A stretch of 64,000 nt of DNA from Corynebacterium marinum DSM 44953. Its GTDB lineage: Bacteria > Actinomycetota > Actinomycetes > Mycobacteriales > Mycobacteriaceae. Made by a program: the position numbers and the translations under genes. The stretch is from contig NZ_CP007790.1 in assembly GCF_000835165.1 (NCBI RefSeq), positions 1,550,001 through 1,614,000 on the forward strand, given 5' to 3'. This document shows, one piece after another, positions 20,174-30,213 of the stretch. The notes beneath the pieces are model-generated. The model searched no databases. It saw only the letters and a list, made by a program, of their open reading frames with translations, and had not been told where the DNA came from. Every line of letters begins with the position of its first letter. The first letter of the stretch is position 1.

Positions 20174-20830
20174 CTAGGTCACCGCGGTCGCGGCGATGAC
20201 ATAACCGTCGCGCACCATCCACCGGCCGGAGATGAACGGCACCGGGGTGGGCCGGGTCAGGAGGTAGGAGATGAAGGAGCCGTCGGAACGGATGTCTATC
20301 TCCGCCTCCTCGAAACCGAGCCAGCGGTGCGTCATCGGGAACCACGCCTTATAGGTGGCCTCCTTGGCGCAGAAGAGCAGGCGGTCGGCGCACTCGATGC
20401 CCTCGGAACGTAGGCGTTCGAGCTGGGGCATCTCCCCCGGGCGGGCGATGGAGCTGATGACCTCCCGGGGCAGCGCCTCCGCCGGTTCGGCGTCCAGCCC
20501 CATGGAGCGGACGTGCTTCTTCGGGGCGACGACGGCGGCGCGGAATCCCTCGGTGTGGGTCATGGAACCGGTGACGGAGTCCGGCCACAGGGGCATGCCC
20601 CGTTCGCCGCGGAGGATCGGTTCGTAGTCGCAGTGGCCGAGGTCTCGCAGCGCCTGGTGCGCGCACCAGCGGGCGTCGCCGAACTCGGCCTTGCGCACGT
20701 CGACCGAGTGCGACACCAGCGCCTGCTCGAGGGGATGCAGGCCGTGGTAGTTCTGCAGGTCGGGGTGGTTACGGTCGGTGATGACGTAGCAGAAGCGGGC
20801 GGCGTCGGGGAAGAGGAACTGCTCAAGCAT
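20174..20830 (-). CDS. pptT: 4'-phosphopantetheinyl transferase (PptT type)
   Basis: Transfers phosphopantetheine from CoA to acyl carrier domains; in Corynebacteriales the targets include fatty acid synthase and Pks13 for mycolic acids. The 218-residue product has the magnesium motif SMGLDAEPAEALP (D and E) and FCAKEATYKAW. ATG 20830 overlaps the end of the upstream phosphoesterase gene by 8 bases. Last gene of the long rimP-nusA-infB series. Confidence 0.9.
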   Translation of the reverse strand: MLEQFLFPDAARFCYVITDRNHPDLQNYHGLHPLEQALVSHSVDVRKAEFGDARWCAHQALRDLGHCDYEPILRGERGMPLWPDSVTGSMTHTEGFRAAVVAPKKHVRSMGLDAEPAEALPREVISSIARPGEMPQLERLRSEGIECADRLLFCAKEATYKAWFPMTHRWLGFEEAEIDIRSDGSFISYLLTRPTPVPFISGRWMVRDGYVIAATAVT

Positions 20831-21635
20831 CGTGACCACCCCGCACCGTGCGGACCCGGTAGGGCCAGGGGTTGAGGTGGCCGTGGCGTTCCCATTCGCG
20901 GGGGTAGCCCAGGGACACCTCCACGTGCGGGACGCCCGCGACGACGGTCTCCCCGGGCATGTGCAGGTGCCCGTAGATGACCACCTCCGCGTTGTAGCGC
21001 TCTGCCCAGGTCCGGGTGTGCCGGGTGCCGCACCACAGGGCGATCTCCGGGTGGCGCAGGGTCAGCGTCGGCTCCTGCACGAGCGGCCAGTGGTTGACCA
21101 GGATGGTGGGGCCCTCGATGAGGGAGAGCCGTTTGATGGAGTAGGCCAGCCGGTCCCAGCACCAGGCGCGGACGTCGACGAAGGGGGCGATGGCGAACTC
21201 GTCGGTCATCATGATCTGCCGGTCGTGGGCGGCCTGGACCGCCTCCTCGACGGTCATGCCCGGTGCGCGGAAGGAGTAGTCGTAGAGGGTGAACAGCGGC
21301 ACGATGGTGAGGCCGTCGAACACCGGGTACGGGTCCTCGGGGGTGAGGACGTCGATCTCCCGGCACCCGTCGACGAGTTCGGTGTACTTGTCTCTGCCCT
21401 GGTAGCGGTCCGTGGATCGCGAGAACAGCTCGTGGTTGCCGGGCACCCAGATGACCTTGGCGAAGCGTCCCCGCAGCTGCCGGAGGATGCGCAGCACCAG
21501 GTCGGTGCGTTCCGCCACGTCACCGGCGACGATGAGCCAGTCCGAGGGGTCCGCGGGCTGGATCTCTTCGATCCGGATGACGTTGGCCTTGACGGCGCCG
21601 TGCAGGTCGCTGACGGCCCACAACGTTGTGTTCAT
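20823..21635 (-). CDS. Metallophosphoesterase (paralog 1)
   Basis: Calcineurin-like phosphoesterase of 270 residues. Metal-binding motifs are in order: VSDLHG (residue 8 on), VAGDVAER, PGNHELFSR, NHWP, and YGHLHMPGE. The natural substrate is unknown. It shares long identical blocks with a second copy at 24421-25215 (DWLIVAGDVAER, APLFTLYDYSFR-type and LVNHWPLV). AGGAG sits 7 bases before the ATG. It overlaps pptT. Confidence 0.88.
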   Translation of the reverse strand: MNTTLWAVSDLHGAVKANVIRIEEIQPADPSDWLIVAGDVAERTDLVLRILRQLRGRFAKVIWVPGNHELFSRSTDRYQGRDKYTELVDGCREIDVLTPEDPYPVFDGLTIVPLFTLYDYSFRAPGMTVEEAVQAAHDRQIMMTDEFAIAPFVDVRAWCWDRLAYSIKRLSLIEGPTILVNHWPLVQEPTLTLRHPEIALWCGTRHTRTWAERYNAEVVIYGHLHMPGETVVAGVPHVEVSLGYPREWERHGHLNPWPYRVRTVRGGHDA

Positions 21636-21647
21636 CGACGCACCTCC

Positions 21648-22940
21648 TTATCTCCCCGTGTCTACCACAGCCCACGCCATGGACCGGAAGCGCCAGACCA
21701 CCGCGATGAGCCGGATGACGATGAACGCCAGCAGTCCCAGCCAGATGCCGGTCAGGCCGCCGCCGACGGCGTAGGCGATCCACACGCCCGGCAGGAAACC
21801 GAGGACGACGGACGCGATGGTGATCGTGCGGAGGAAGGCCGCGTCACCGGCCCCCAGCAGCACCCCGTCGAGCGCGAAGACGACGCCGCCGAGGACGATC
21901 ATGACGATCATCAGCCACCACGGCCCCGCGATGGTTTCGAGGACGGTGGCGTCGCCGGTGAACAACCGCGGGATCACTCCGGCGCCGGCCGCGAACACCG
22001 CGCCGAGCGCCCCGGCGAAGAGCAGGGAGTACACGGTCACCCGCTGCCCCACCTGCTTCGCGACGTCCACCGTCCCACGCCCCAGCGCCGCCCCCGTCAG
22101 CGCCTGCGCCGCGATGGCGAGGGAATCGAGCACGAGCGTGATGAAGTTCCACAGCTGCAGCATGATCTGGTGGGCCGCCAGCGAGGACGTGCCGAACCTG
22201 GCGGCCACCGCCGCCGCCGACACGAAGGCCACCTGGAAGGACAGGGACCGCAGGATCAGGTCCCGGCCCATGACCAGCTGCCGCCGTATGACCGACCAGT
22301 CCGGCCGCCACCTGCCCCGGTGTTCCCGGGCCAGGGCGACGAGGAAGCACAGGGCGGTGACGGCCACGCCCGCCACGTTGGCCATCGCGGAGCCCGGGAG
22401 CCCGAACTCGCCGACCAGGACGGGGATGAGGATTGCCCCGGGGATGACCCCGGCGAGGGTGAACCAGAGCGGGCGCCGGGTGTCCTGCACACCGCGCAGC
22501 CAGCCGTTGCCGGCCATGACCACCAGCGTCAGCGGGATGGCGAAGGCCGCGATGTGCAGCCACTCCTCCGCCGCCGCGGCCGTGGCCGCGTCACCGGAGA
22601 GCCACAGCCCGATGCGCCCGGCGAAGAGCCAGATCAACGAGGCGATGACCAGCCCCACCCCGAGCCCCACCCAGGTGGCCTGCACGCCTTCTGCGACGGC
22701 GTCCCCGCGCCGCCCCGAACCGTAGAGCCGGGAGGCGCGGGCGGTGGTGCCGTAGGACAGGAAGGTCAGCTGCGTGGTCACCGTGGACTGCACCGTGGTG
22801 CCGATGGCCAGCGCCGCGAGTTCGAAGGCGCCGAGGCGGCCGATGACGGCGGTGTCGAGAAGCAGATACAGCGGGGTCGCGGCGAGGACGCCGAGGGCGG
22901 GCAGCGCCAGTGCGAAGATCTGCCTGGCGGAGACCGTCAC
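21648..22940 (-). CDS. MATE-family efflux transporter (DinF-like)
   Basis: A 430-residue membrane protein with about 12 helices, organised as two homologous halves. It exports cationic compounds coupled to Na+ or H+; the substrate is unknown. The N-terminus FALALPALGVLAATPLYLLL and the DTAVIGRLG segment are typical of the DinF branch. GTG 22940 overlaps the nrnA stop (GTGA), so the two are translationally coupled. Confidence 0.92.
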   Translation of the reverse strand: MTVSARQIFALALPALGVLAATPLYLLLDTAVIGRLGAFELAALAIGTTVQSTVTTQLTFLSYGTTARASRLYGSGRRGDAVAEGVQATWVGLGVGLVIASLIWLFAGRIGLWLSGDAATAAAAEEWLHIAAFAIPLTLVVMAGNGWLRGVQDTRRPLWFTLAGVIPGAILIPVLVGEFGLPGSAMANVAGVAVTALCFLVALAREHRGRWRPDWSVIRRQLVMGRDLILRSLSFQVAFVSAAAVAARFGTSSLAAHQIMLQLWNFITLVLDSLAIAAQALTGAALGRGTVDVAKQVGQRVTVYSLLFAGALGAVFAAGAGVIPRLFTGDATVLETIAGPWWLMIVMIVLGGVVFALDGVLLGAGDAAFLRTITIASVVLGFLPGVWIAYAVGGGLTGIWLGLLAFIVIRLIAVVWRFRSMAWAVVDTGR

Positions 22941-23890
22941 GACGCCCGCAGCTCCCCCAGCAATTCCTCGAGGACCTCGTCGATGGTGCCGTGGGCGGTG
23001 TAGCCGGCGGCCGGGATGTGCCCGCCGCCGCCCAGGGCGACGGCCAGCAGGGAGACGTTCATCTGGTTGGAACGCAACGAGACGTGCCAGATCCCGGGCA
23101 TCGACTCCTTGAACACCGCGCCCAGGTTCGTGCCCTCCAGGGAACGCACGAAGTCCACCAGGCCCTCGACCGCGGGCAGCGAACCCGTCCGGACGAGATC
23201 GTGGTCGGCGACGATCACCGCCAGGCGGTGTTCACCGGCCTCGTGCACCCGCACGCTCGACAGGGCGCGGCCCATCATCCGCAGATCCACCACGGTGCCG
23301 GAATCGAGCAGGTCGACGGCGATGGACCGGACGTCCAGGCCCGTCTCCATGAGGCGGGCGGCGAAGGTGTGCATCTGCGGGGTGCCCCACCGGAAACTGC
23401 CGGTGTCGGTGAGCAGGCCCGCATACAGGGCATGCGCGATCGGCTTATCCAGCGTGACGTCCAGCAGCTCGAAGAGCCGTCCGAGGACCGTGGTCGTGGA
23501 TTCGGCCCCGGCGTCGATCAGGTCCACGTGTCCGTAACCGGGGTTGGAGGAATGATGGTCGATGACCACGGTGTCACCGGGGCGCTCCGCGATCGCCGCG
23601 GCGAGCGTACCCGTGCGGTCGAGTGAACCGCAGTCGACGGTGATGATGAGGTCGACGTCGGGCAGCGAATCGCTGAGCAGGATCTCCTCCGCACCGGGGA
23701 TGGTGCGCAGGTTGTCCGCGAAGGGGAAGGACTGCCCGATGAGCCCCACCGCCTGCTTGCCCAGCTGGCGCAGTGCGCCGACAGTGGCGCACACGGAGCC
23801 GATGGCGTCCGCGTCAGCGCGCACGTGGCCGACGACGGCCACGCTCCGCGCAGCCTCGACGGCGGCGGCCGCTTCGGCGTAGGGGGGCAC
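22937..23890 (-). CDS. nrnA: DHH-family oligoribonuclease / pAp phosphatase NrnA
   Basis: Degrades nanoRNA and 3'-phosphoadenosine-5'-phosphate. In the 317-residue product the DHH motifs are GHVRADADAIGS, TVDCGS and VIDHHSSN. The DHHA1 domain ends with GGGGHIPAAGYT. GTG 23890 shares one base with the rbfA stop (TAGTG). The rbfA-nrnA-dinF order is conserved in actinobacteria. Confidence 0.93.
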   Translation of the reverse strand: MPPYAEAAAAVEAARSVAVVGHVRADADAIGSVCATVGALRQLGKQAVGLIGQSFPFADNLRTIPGAEEILLSDSLPDVDLIITVDCGSLDRTGTLAAAIAERPGDTVVIDHHSSNPGYGHVDLIDAGAESTTTVLGRLFELLDVTLDKPIAHALYAGLLTDTGSFRWGTPQMHTFAARLMETGLDVRSIAVDLLDSGTVVDLRMMGRALSSVRVHEAGEHRLAVIVADHDLVRTGSLPAVEGLVDFVRSLEGTNLGAVFKESMPGIWHVSLRSNQMNVSLLAVALGGGGHIPAAGYTAHGTIDEVLEELLGELRAS

Positions 23891-24327
23891 TACTGATCGC
23901 CCTCCGTCTTGTACGGGTTGGGGTCGCCGGCCGGTTTCGCGTTCTCCTTCAGCTTCGCCAGCTCGGCGTCGCGCGCCCGGGCGCGGGCGAGCAGCCCCTC
24001 CATGTGCGCGGAGGCCTCCGGGACGGTGTCCACCTCGAAGGAGAGGGTCGGAGTGAAACGGACGCCCAGCTGGTCGCCCACGATCTTGCGCAGCTGGCCC
24101 CGGGCGCGGTGGAGCGCCTCCGCGGCGGCGTCGTAGTCGGGGGCCTCGTCGAGGGAGCGGCCGCGGACGGTGTAGAACACCTTCGCGTCGTGGAGGTCGC
24201 CGGTGACCCGGGTGTCGGTGACGGTGACCAGCTCCAGGCGGCGATCTTTGACCTCGCGCTCAATCGCAGAGGCCACGATGGTCTGGATGCGCTTGGCCAT
24301 GCGGGCGGCGCGGGCGTTGTCTGCCAT
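23890..24327 (-). CDS. rbfA: Ribosome-binding factor A
   Basis: 30S maturation factor. ATG 24327 gives 145 residues beginning [20 protein letters not shown], with AGGAG 8 bases ahead. The KH-like core contains [20 protein letters not shown]. The C-terminal end is rich in Arg and Lys. Confidence 0.95.
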   Translation of the reverse strand: MADNARAARMAKRIQTIVASAIEREVKDRRLELVTVTDTRVTGDLHDAKVFYTVRGRSLDEAPDYDAAAEALHRARGQLRKIVGDQLGVRFTPTLSFEVDTVPEASAHMEGLLARARARDAELAKLKENAKPAGDPNPYKTEGDQ

Positions 24328-24420
24328 GTCTGGCGTCTCCTTGATAGTCGAACTCAGAACTTCCACAGATTCTACCCCGTGCGCCCGCCGGCCCTCGCCC
24401 CTCCCCGGCTCCGGGGTCCG

Positions 24421-25215
24421 TCACCGGATTTTCAGGGCCGGCAGCGGCCAGGCGCGCCGCGGCATGCGTTCCTGCTCGAAAGGGTAACCGAGGGACACGT
24501 CGAAGTGCGGGACGCCGTCCACCCTGATCTCCTCCGGCATGTGCAGGTGCCCGTGGATCACCCCGACGGCGTCGTGTTCCACGGGCAGGTCGCGGGTGGC
24601 GGCCGTCCCGCACCACAGGGCCATCTCCTGCTTCGCCAGGCGCAGCGTCGGTTCGACGACCAGCGGCCAGTGGTTGACCAGCAGCGTCGGCCCCTCGATC
24701 GACGACAACCGTTCCCGGGAGTAGGCCACCCGCTCGGCGCACCAGGCCGGGATGTCCACGTAGGGGGCAATGAACAGCTCGTCGTCGAGCATGGCGCGCG
24801 CGTTCCTGGCCCCCTCCAGCGCCTCGGGCACGCTCAGGCCCGGCGGGCGGAAGGAGTAGTCGTACAAAGTGAACAGCGGTGCGACCGTGACGTCCCCAAA
24901 CACCGGGTAATCATCCTCGGGCGTATCGACGCCCACCTCACGCAGCAGCTCCACCAGGCGCAGGTAGCGTTCACGCCCCTTGAAGCGGTCGGCGCCGCGG
25001 GAAAAAAGTTCATGGTTGCCCGGCGTCCAGATGACGCGGGCAAAACGCCGCCGGAGACGGGCGAGGGTGTCGACGACTACGTCGATACGCTCGGCCACGT
25101 CTCCGGCGACGATGAGCCAGTCCCCCGGATCCGCCGGCCGCAGGCGCTCAGTGCGCTCGCGGTTGGCGGGCCAGGTGACGTGCAGGTCCGAAACGGACCA
25201 CAGTGTGCGCGGCAT
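24421..25215 (-). CDS. Metallophosphoesterase (paralog 2)
   Basis: Calcineurin-like phosphoesterase of 264 residues: SVSDLH, VAGDVAER, PGNHELFSR, NHWP, and HGHLHMPEE. It is clearly a paralog of the gene at 20823-21635, similar over its whole length. ATG 25215 follows the infB stop by 1 base, so translation is likely coupled to infB. The longer upstream frame is only infB read in another frame. Substrate unknown. Confidence 0.88.
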   Translation of the reverse strand: MPRTLWSVSDLHVTWPANRERTERLRPADPGDWLIVAGDVAERIDVVVDTLARLRRRFARVIWTPGNHELFSRGADRFKGRERYLRLVELLREVGVDTPEDDYPVFGDVTVAPLFTLYDYSFRPPGLSVPEALEGARNARAMLDDELFIAPYVDIPAWCAERVAYSRERLSSIEGPTLLVNHWPLVVEPTLRLAKQEMALWCGTAATRDLPVEHDAVGVIHGHLHMPEEIRVDGVPHFDVSLGYPFEQERMPRRAWPLPALKIR

Positions 25216-25216
25216 G

Positions 25217-28117
25217 CTAGTCGCGCGGGACCTCGACCTGCTCGAAGACCTGGATCTTGTCGCCGACCGCGATGTCCGGGTAGGACAGCACGAGACCGCA
25301 CTCGTAGCCTGCGGTGACCTCGGTGACGTCGTCCTTCTCGCGTCGCAGGGACTCGATCTTGACGTTGTTCGCGATGACGTTGCCGTCCCGGACCAGGCGG
25401 GCGGATGCGTTGCGGCGCACCTTGCCGCTCTCGACCATGCAACCTGCGATGAGGCCGATGGCCGAGGCCTTGAACAGCGCGCGGATCTCCGCGACACCGA
25501 CCTCGCGCTCCTCGTAGACCGGCTTGAGCATGCCCTTGAGGGCAGCCTCCACCTCTTCGATGGCCCTGTAGATGACGGTGTAGTAGCGGATGTCCACACC
25601 TTCGGTGTTGGCCTCTTCGGTGGCCTTGCCCTCAGCGCGGACGTTGAAGGCGATGATCACCGCGTTGGAGGCGTTGGCCAGCGAGACGTTCGTCTGCGTG
25701 ACCGCACCGACGCCGCGGTCGATGATGTTGAGCTCGACCTCGTCGTTCATCTCGATCTTGAGCAGGGACTCTTCCAGCGCCTCCACGGAGCCGGCGTTGT
25801 CGCCCTTGAGGATGAGGTTGAGGACCGAAGTCTCCTTGAGCACCGCATCCAGATCCTCGAGGGAGACGCGCTTGCGGCCGCGTGCCTGGGCAGCGGAACG
25901 CTTGCGGGCGTCACGCTGCGCCGCGATCTGGCGTGCGACACGGTCGTCCTCGACGACGAGCAGGTTGTCGCCGGCGCCGGGGACGCCGTTGAGGCCCTGC
26001 ATCTGGACCGGACGGGACGGACCCGCCTCTTCCACGTCGTGGCCGTGCTCGTCGATCATGCGACGGACGCGGCCGTAGGTGCCGCCCACGACGATGGAGT
26101 CGCCGACGCGCAGCGTACCGCGCTGGACCAGGACGGTGGCCACGGGACCGCGGCCGCGGTCCAGGTTCGCCTCGATGGCGACACCCTGGGCGTACATGTC
26201 CGGGTTGGCGCGCAGATCCAGGGAGGCGTCCGCGGTGAGGACGACAGCCTCGAGCAGCTCGTCGATGTTCGTGCCCTGCTTGGCGGAGATGTCGACGAAC
26301 ATGGTGTCGCCGCCGTACTCCTCCGGAACCAGGCCGTACTCGGTGAGCTGGCCGCGGATCTTCTCCGGGGAGGCGTCCGGCTTATCGATCTTGTTCACCG
26401 CCACGACGACCGGCACACCGGCCGCCTTCGCGTGGTTGATGGCCTCCACCGTCTGCGGCATGACGCCGTCGTCGGCGGCGACCACGAGGATCGCGATATC
26501 CGTGGACTTCGCACCACGGGCACGCATGGCGGTGAACGCCTCGTGGCCCGGGGTATCCAGGAACGTGATGGGACGCTCGCGGCCGTCGACGACGCGACGG
26601 ATCTGGTAGGCACCGATGCCCTGGGTGATGCCGCCGGCCTCGCCGGCACCGACATCAGCCTTACGGATGGTGTCCAGCAGTCGCGTCTTACCGTGGTCGA
26701 CGTGACCCATGACGGTCACGACCGGCGGACGCTTCGCGAGGTCTTCCTCGCCGCCTTCGTCCTCGCCGAACTGCAGGTCGAAGGACTCGAGCAGCTCACG
26801 GTCCTCATCCTCCGGAGAGACGACCTGGACGACGTAGTTGATCTCCGCACCCAGCAGCTGCAGGGTCTCCTCAGACACCGAAGCGGTCGCGGTGACCATC
26901 TCGCCGAGGTTGAACAGAGCCTGCACCAGTGCGGCCGGATCAGCGTTGATCTTGTCGGCGAAGTCCGACAGGGAAGCTCCGCGGCGCAGACGGATGGACT
27001 GGCCGCGGCCGTCGGGCAGGCGGATGCCGCCGACGACGTTCGGGGCCTGCATCGCCTCATACTCGGAACGCTTCTGCCGCTTCGACTTGCGCCCACGGCG
27101 CGGTGCGCCGCCCGGACGTCCGAAAGCACCGGCAGTGCTGCCGCGACGGGGTCCGCCGCCACGGAAACCGCCGCCGCCACCGCCACCGGGGCCGCCCGTA
27201 CGGCCGCCGGGGCCGCCCTGGCCGCCACGGCCACGACCTGCGCCGGCCGCCTTCTGCGGCATCTGACCCGGGGTCGGAGCCTGCGAGGTCGGCATCATTC
27301 CCGGCGACGGACGGCGTCCGCCGCCCTGTGCCGGACGATCGCTGCCCGGACGCGGTGCGCCCTGGCCACCCTGGCCGCCGGGGCGCGGTGCGCCCTGACC
27401 GCCACGGCCACCGGGAGCTCCGGCGCCGCCGGGACGCGGTGCGCCCTGGCCGCGGCCGCCGCCCGGACGCGGTGCCGGACGGTCACCGCCGCCCGAAGAG
27501 AACGGGTTGTTGGCGACACGCGGGCGGCCGCCCGGACGCGGCATCGGCCGCGGCATGGCGGAACCCGGCTTGGGTGCGCCGCCCGGCTTGGGTGCGGGCT
27601 TGGCTGCGGGGCCCGGCTTCGGGCCGGGCTTGCCTGCCGCTGCGGCCGGCGTGGGTGCGTCAGCCTCGGGCTTCGGGGCTGCCGCCGGCGTCGGGGCAGG
27701 CTTAGCGGCTGCCGCCGGCGTCGGGGCAGGGGTCGGCTTCGCCGCTGCGGCCGGGGTCGGGGCAGGGGCGGGCTTAGCGGCTGCGGCCGGCGTCGGCTTC
27801 GCTGCTGCGGCCGGAGCCGGGGTCGGCTTCGCGGCCGGCGCCGGCTTGGGGCCGGGCTTGGTTGCGGCACCGGGCTTCGGTGCGCCACCGGGCTTGGGGC
27901 CGGGTTTGCCTGCGGCACCCGGCTTGGCGGACGCCGCTCCCGGCTTCGGGGCGGTGTCCTTCTCGTAGACGTCGAGCATCTTCCGGACCACCGGGGGTTC
28001 GACGGTGGAAGATGCGGTCTTGACGAACTCGCCCTGCTCCTTGAGCGTGGCGAGCAGTTCCTTGCTGGTTACGCCGAGCTGCTTTGCAAGCTCGTGAACG
28101 CGTAGCTTTCCGGGCAC
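25217..28117 (-). CDS. infB: Translation initiation factor IF-2
   Basis: GTPase that places initiator tRNA on the 30S subunit. In the 966-residue product the N-terminal helix domain is [21 protein letters not shown] long Pro/Ala/Gly/Lys low-complexity stretch runs over about residues 55-330. The G domain has GHVDHGKT near 469, DTPGHEAF and NKID near 574. Domains II-IV complete the usual form. It is followed at once by a phosphoesterase gene and preceded by ylxR, as in other actinobacteria apart from the phosphoesterase. Confidence 0.97.
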   Translation of the reverse strand: MPGKLRVHELAKQLGVTSKELLATLKEQGEFVKTASSTVEPPVVRKMLDVYEKDTAPKPGAASAKPGAAGKPGPKPGGAPKPGAATKPGPKPAPAAKPTPAPAAAAKPTPAAAAKPAPAPTPAAAAKPTPAPTPAAAAKPAPTPAAAPKPEADAPTPAAAAGKPGPKPGPAAKPAPKPGGAPKPGSAMPRPMPRPGGRPRVANNPFSSGGGDRPAPRPGGGRGQGAPRPGGAGAPGGRGGQGAPRPGGQGGQGAPRPGSDRPAQGGGRRPSPGMMPTSQAPTPGQMPQKAAGAGRGRGGQGGPGGRTGGPGGGGGGGFRGGGPRRGSTAGAFGRPGGAPRRGRKSKRQKRSEYEAMQAPNVVGGIRLPDGRGQSIRLRRGASLSDFADKINADPAALVQALFNLGEMVTATASVSEETLQLLGAEINYVVQVVSPEDEDRELLESFDLQFGEDEGGEEDLAKRPPVVTVMGHVDHGKTRLLDTIRKADVGAGEAGGITQGIGAYQIRRVVDGRERPITFLDTPGHEAFTAMRARGAKSTDIAILVVAADDGVMPQTVEAINHAKAAGVPVVVAVNKIDKPDASPEKIRGQLTEYGLVPEEYGGDTMFVDISAKQGTNIDELLEAVVLTADASLDLRANPDMYAQGVAIEANLDRGRGPVATVLVQRGTLRVGDSIVVGGTYGRVRRMIDEHGHDVEEAGPSRPVQMQGLNGVPGAGDNLLVVEDDRVARQIAAQRDARKRSAAQARGRKRVSLEDLDAVLKETSVLNLILKGDNAGSVEALEESLLKIEMNDEVELNIIDRGVGAVTQTNVSLANASNAVIIAFNVRAEGKATEEANTEGVDIRYYTVIYRAIEEVEAALKGMLKPVYEEREVGVAEIRALFKASAIGLIAGCMVESGKVRRNASARLVRDGNVIANNVKIESLRREKDDVTEVTAGYECGLVLSYPDIAVGDKIQVFEQVEVPRD

Positions 28118-28228
28118 TTTACTCCTCTTGTTGTTGCCAGAGATCGAGTATCAAGCCCCGGAAAGGGAACTCGACCTCTAGGCGATGTATGTGACGTTCA
28201 TCGCTGATGCTTCATCGTGGTGTGCTCA

Positions 28229-28540
28229 TCAGTGTTCGGTCTTCCTTACAGTGTCGGTTCCGGCAGCTTGCGCCGTGAGGTACGTGCGTACGTGACCTGT
28301 GTCCAGGTTTTTCCCGGACTTCCGGAACGCCCGCCCAAAGGCGTGACGTTGTTCCGCCAGCTCGAGTGCCGCGAGATCAGGAGTGATCCAGGCTCCCCTT
28401 CCGGGAAGTCTGCGGGACGGGTCCGCCAGTAGGCGGGACTCGTCCCTGCTATCGACGACCACCCGGAGCAGGTCCGTGTCGGACTTGCGCTCGCGGGTGG
28501 CGATGCAGGTCCGAATGCGCATTTCACGGGTCCGCGTCAT
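28229..28540 (-). CDS. ylxR: YlxR (DUF448) RNA-binding protein
   Basis: A small 103-residue protein of the nusA-infB operon; family members bind RNA and modulate RNase P. The hallmark motif is RIRTCIATRERKSD, with GRGAWITPDL following. ATG 28540 has GGAG 5 bases upstream, preferred over the longer frame. A TAAACT -10 box with TTCAAT 17 bp further upstream (28590-28618) may start a transcript here. Confidence 0.92.
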   Translation of the reverse strand: MTRTREMRIRTCIATRERKSDTDLLRVVVDSRDESRLLADPSRRLPGRGAWITPDLAALELAEQRHAFGRAFRKSGKNLDTGHVRTYLTAQAAGTDTVRKTEH

Positions 28541-28589
28541 TCGTCTCCTACATAAATCCTGTTCATCAACGGCACATGGGCCATCCAAC

Positions 28590-28618
28590 AGTTTACGCTA
28601 TTTTCACCTGAAATTGAA
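28590..28618 (-). promoter_or_regulatory. Possible internal promoter before ylxR-infB
   Basis: TAAACT (28590-28595) with TTCAAT 17 bp upstream on the minus strand, in the 96-base nusA-ylxR gap. The region is AT-rich for this genome. Confidence 0.4.
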
Positions 28619-28636
28619 CTTCAGCGGGAAACCGCC

Positions 28637-29629
28637 CTAGTTGACGTCCGAATGGATGTCGATCTTCCAGCCCGTGAGCCGCGCTGCGAGGCGGGCGTTC
28701 TGCCCCTCCCGGCCGATGGCGAGGGAGAGCTGGTAGTCCGGCACGGTGACACGCGCGGTCTGCGCCTCAGGATCCGTGATCTCCACGCGGATGACCTTGG
28801 ACGGGGCCAGGGCGTTGCCCACGTAGGTGGCCGGGTCCTCGGAGTAGTCGATGATGTCGATCTTCTCCCCGCCGAGCTCGTTCATGATGTTGGTCACCCG
28901 CTGGCCGCGGGGGCCGATGCAGGCGCCCTTGGCGTTGAGCCCCTTGATCCTGCCGGCGACGGCCACCTTGGAACGGTGGCCGGCCTCCCGGGCGATGCCG
29001 AGGATCTCGACGGAACCGTCCGCGACCTCGGGGATCTCCAGCTCGAAGAGCCCGCGGACGAGCTCCGGGTGGGTGCGCGAGAGATTGATCTGCACGCTGC
29101 GCGGACCCTTGTTCACGCCGACGATGAAGGCCTTGACCCGATCGCCGTGCTTGAGCTCCTCGCCCGGGATCTGCTCGGCGGGCAGCAGGATGCCGTCCTG
29201 GGGGTCGGTCTCGGTGCCCAGCTGGACGATGACCATGCCCCGCGAGTTGGCGGCTTCGTCCTTCTGCACCACGCCGGAGACGACGCGGCCCTCGAACGCC
29301 TGGTACTCGTCGAAGAGCCGGACGTTCTCCGCCTCACGGAGGCGTTTGACGATGGCCTCGCGGACGGCCTGGGCGCTCAACCGGACGAAGTTGTCGGGGG
29401 TGTCGTCGTACTCGGAGGAGACTGCCCCGTCCTCGTCGAGCTCGGAGACGATGATGGCGACAGAGCCGTTCACCCGGTCGATGTCCACCCGGGCGCGGGA
29501 GTCGCCCTCCTCGCCGCGGTAGTCGCGGTAGGCGTGGAGGAGCGCGCCGCCGATCGTCTGGAGCATGTCATCCACCGGGATGGACTTCTCCTTCTCGATG
29601 TTGTGCAGCGCAGCCATGTCGATATTCAC
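28637..29629 (-). CDS. nusA: Transcription termination/antitermination factor NusA
   Basis: RNA polymerase-associated factor. The 330-residue product has an N-terminal RNAP-binding domain, an S1 domain (VVSGVVQKDEAANSRGMVIV on), and two KH domains (GACIGPRGQRVTNIMNELGG and AIGREGQNARLAARLTGW). It lacks the C-terminal acidic repeats of E. coli NusA, as is usual in actinobacteria. GTG 29629 overlaps the rimP stop by 4 bases (GTGA). Confidence 0.96.
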   Translation of the reverse strand: MNIDMAALHNIEKEKSIPVDDMLQTIGGALLHAYRDYRGEEGDSRARVDIDRVNGSVAIIVSELDEDGAVSSEYDDTPDNFVRLSAQAVREAIVKRLREAENVRLFDEYQAFEGRVVSGVVQKDEAANSRGMVIVQLGTETDPQDGILLPAEQIPGEELKHGDRVKAFIVGVNKGPRSVQINLSRTHPELVRGLFELEIPEVADGSVEILGIAREAGHRSKVAVAGRIKGLNAKGACIGPRGQRVTNIMNELGGEKIDIIDYSEDPATYVGNALAPSKVIRVEITDPEAQTARVTVPDYQLSLAIGREGQNARLAARLTGWKIDIHSDVN

Positions 29630-30180
29630 TTGTTTTCCTCCTGCCAGGCGACGGCCTGGTCATAGTCGAGTCCCGTCAGCTCGGTTTCCGCCGCCGGGGG
29701 GTTTGAGAACTCAATTTCTACCACCGCCGGAGTATTTTCCGAAAATTCCAGGACCCGCACCTCACAGTCCTTCTTCACGGTGCGCACCAGGACCACGGAG
29801 GTCTCCTCCGGGGAGACAGGTCCGACCCGCCACACCGACTTCTGCCCGTCCTCCGTGAGTTCCACGAGGTGGTTGCGGTTGCGGCGCCAGTGACGCGGCA
29901 GCGTCAACGGGGCGTCGACGCCCGGGGTGGACACCTCGAGGGTGTAGCCGGCGCCGAGGTTGACCTCGCCGCGTTCCTCGGCGGCGTCGAGAAGCGCGGA
30001 GACTTCCTGGGAGACCTTCTCCAGCAGGTCCAGATCCGGGCGGGAATCCGAGTCCACCCGGATGCCCACCACCGACTTGCGTCCGGCGCGCGTCACCTTG
30101 ACGCCCTCGATGTCGAGGCCGAACCCTTCGGTGACGGGAGTGATCAGGGTGACTAGTTCTTCTTCGCCGGGGAATGCCAT
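29626..30180 (-). CDS. rimP: Ribosome maturation factor RimP
   Basis: 30S assembly factor of 184 residues, first gene of the nusA-infB operon. ATG 30180 gives MAFPGEEELVTLITPVTEGF. Family landmarks are LDAAEERGEVNLGAGYTLEVS and the C-terminal SH3-like part. TAGGCT (30188-30193) lies 7 bases before the ATG, suggesting a leaderless mRNA and the operon's main promoter. Confidence 0.93.
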   Translation of the reverse strand: MAFPGEEELVTLITPVTEGFGLDIEGVKVTRAGRKSVVGIRVDSDSRPDLDLLEKVSQEVSALLDAAEERGEVNLGAGYTLEVSTPGVDAPLTLPRHWRRNRNHLVELTEDGQKSVWRVGPVSPEETSVVLVRTVKKDCEVRVLEFSENTPAVVEIEFSNPPAAETELTGLDYDQAVAWQEENK

Positions 30181-30187
30181 GGCCACC

Positions 30188-30206
30188 AGCCTATCGCGGG
30201 TAGGGT
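30188..30206. promoter_or_regulatory. Back-to-back -10 boxes of rimP and the DUF4439 gene
   Basis: TAGGCT on the minus strand (30188-30193) and TAGGGT on the plus strand (30201-30206), each 7 bases from its own start codon. The start codons are 33 bp apart. Confidence 0.45.
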
Positions 30207-30213
30207 GTCGGCT

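Noticed and set aside
27100..27960. Dense GC repeats in infB
   Set aside because: They encode the usual low-complexity N-terminal part of actinobacterial IF-2.
24980..28105. 1041-codon open frame opposite infB
   Set aside because: It is the complement of infB read in a high-G+C frame; repetitive His/Asp/Val/Leu text with no domain. The same holds for the long frames at 956-2743, 3881-5965, 9456-11627, 20832-23003 and 42993-45146.
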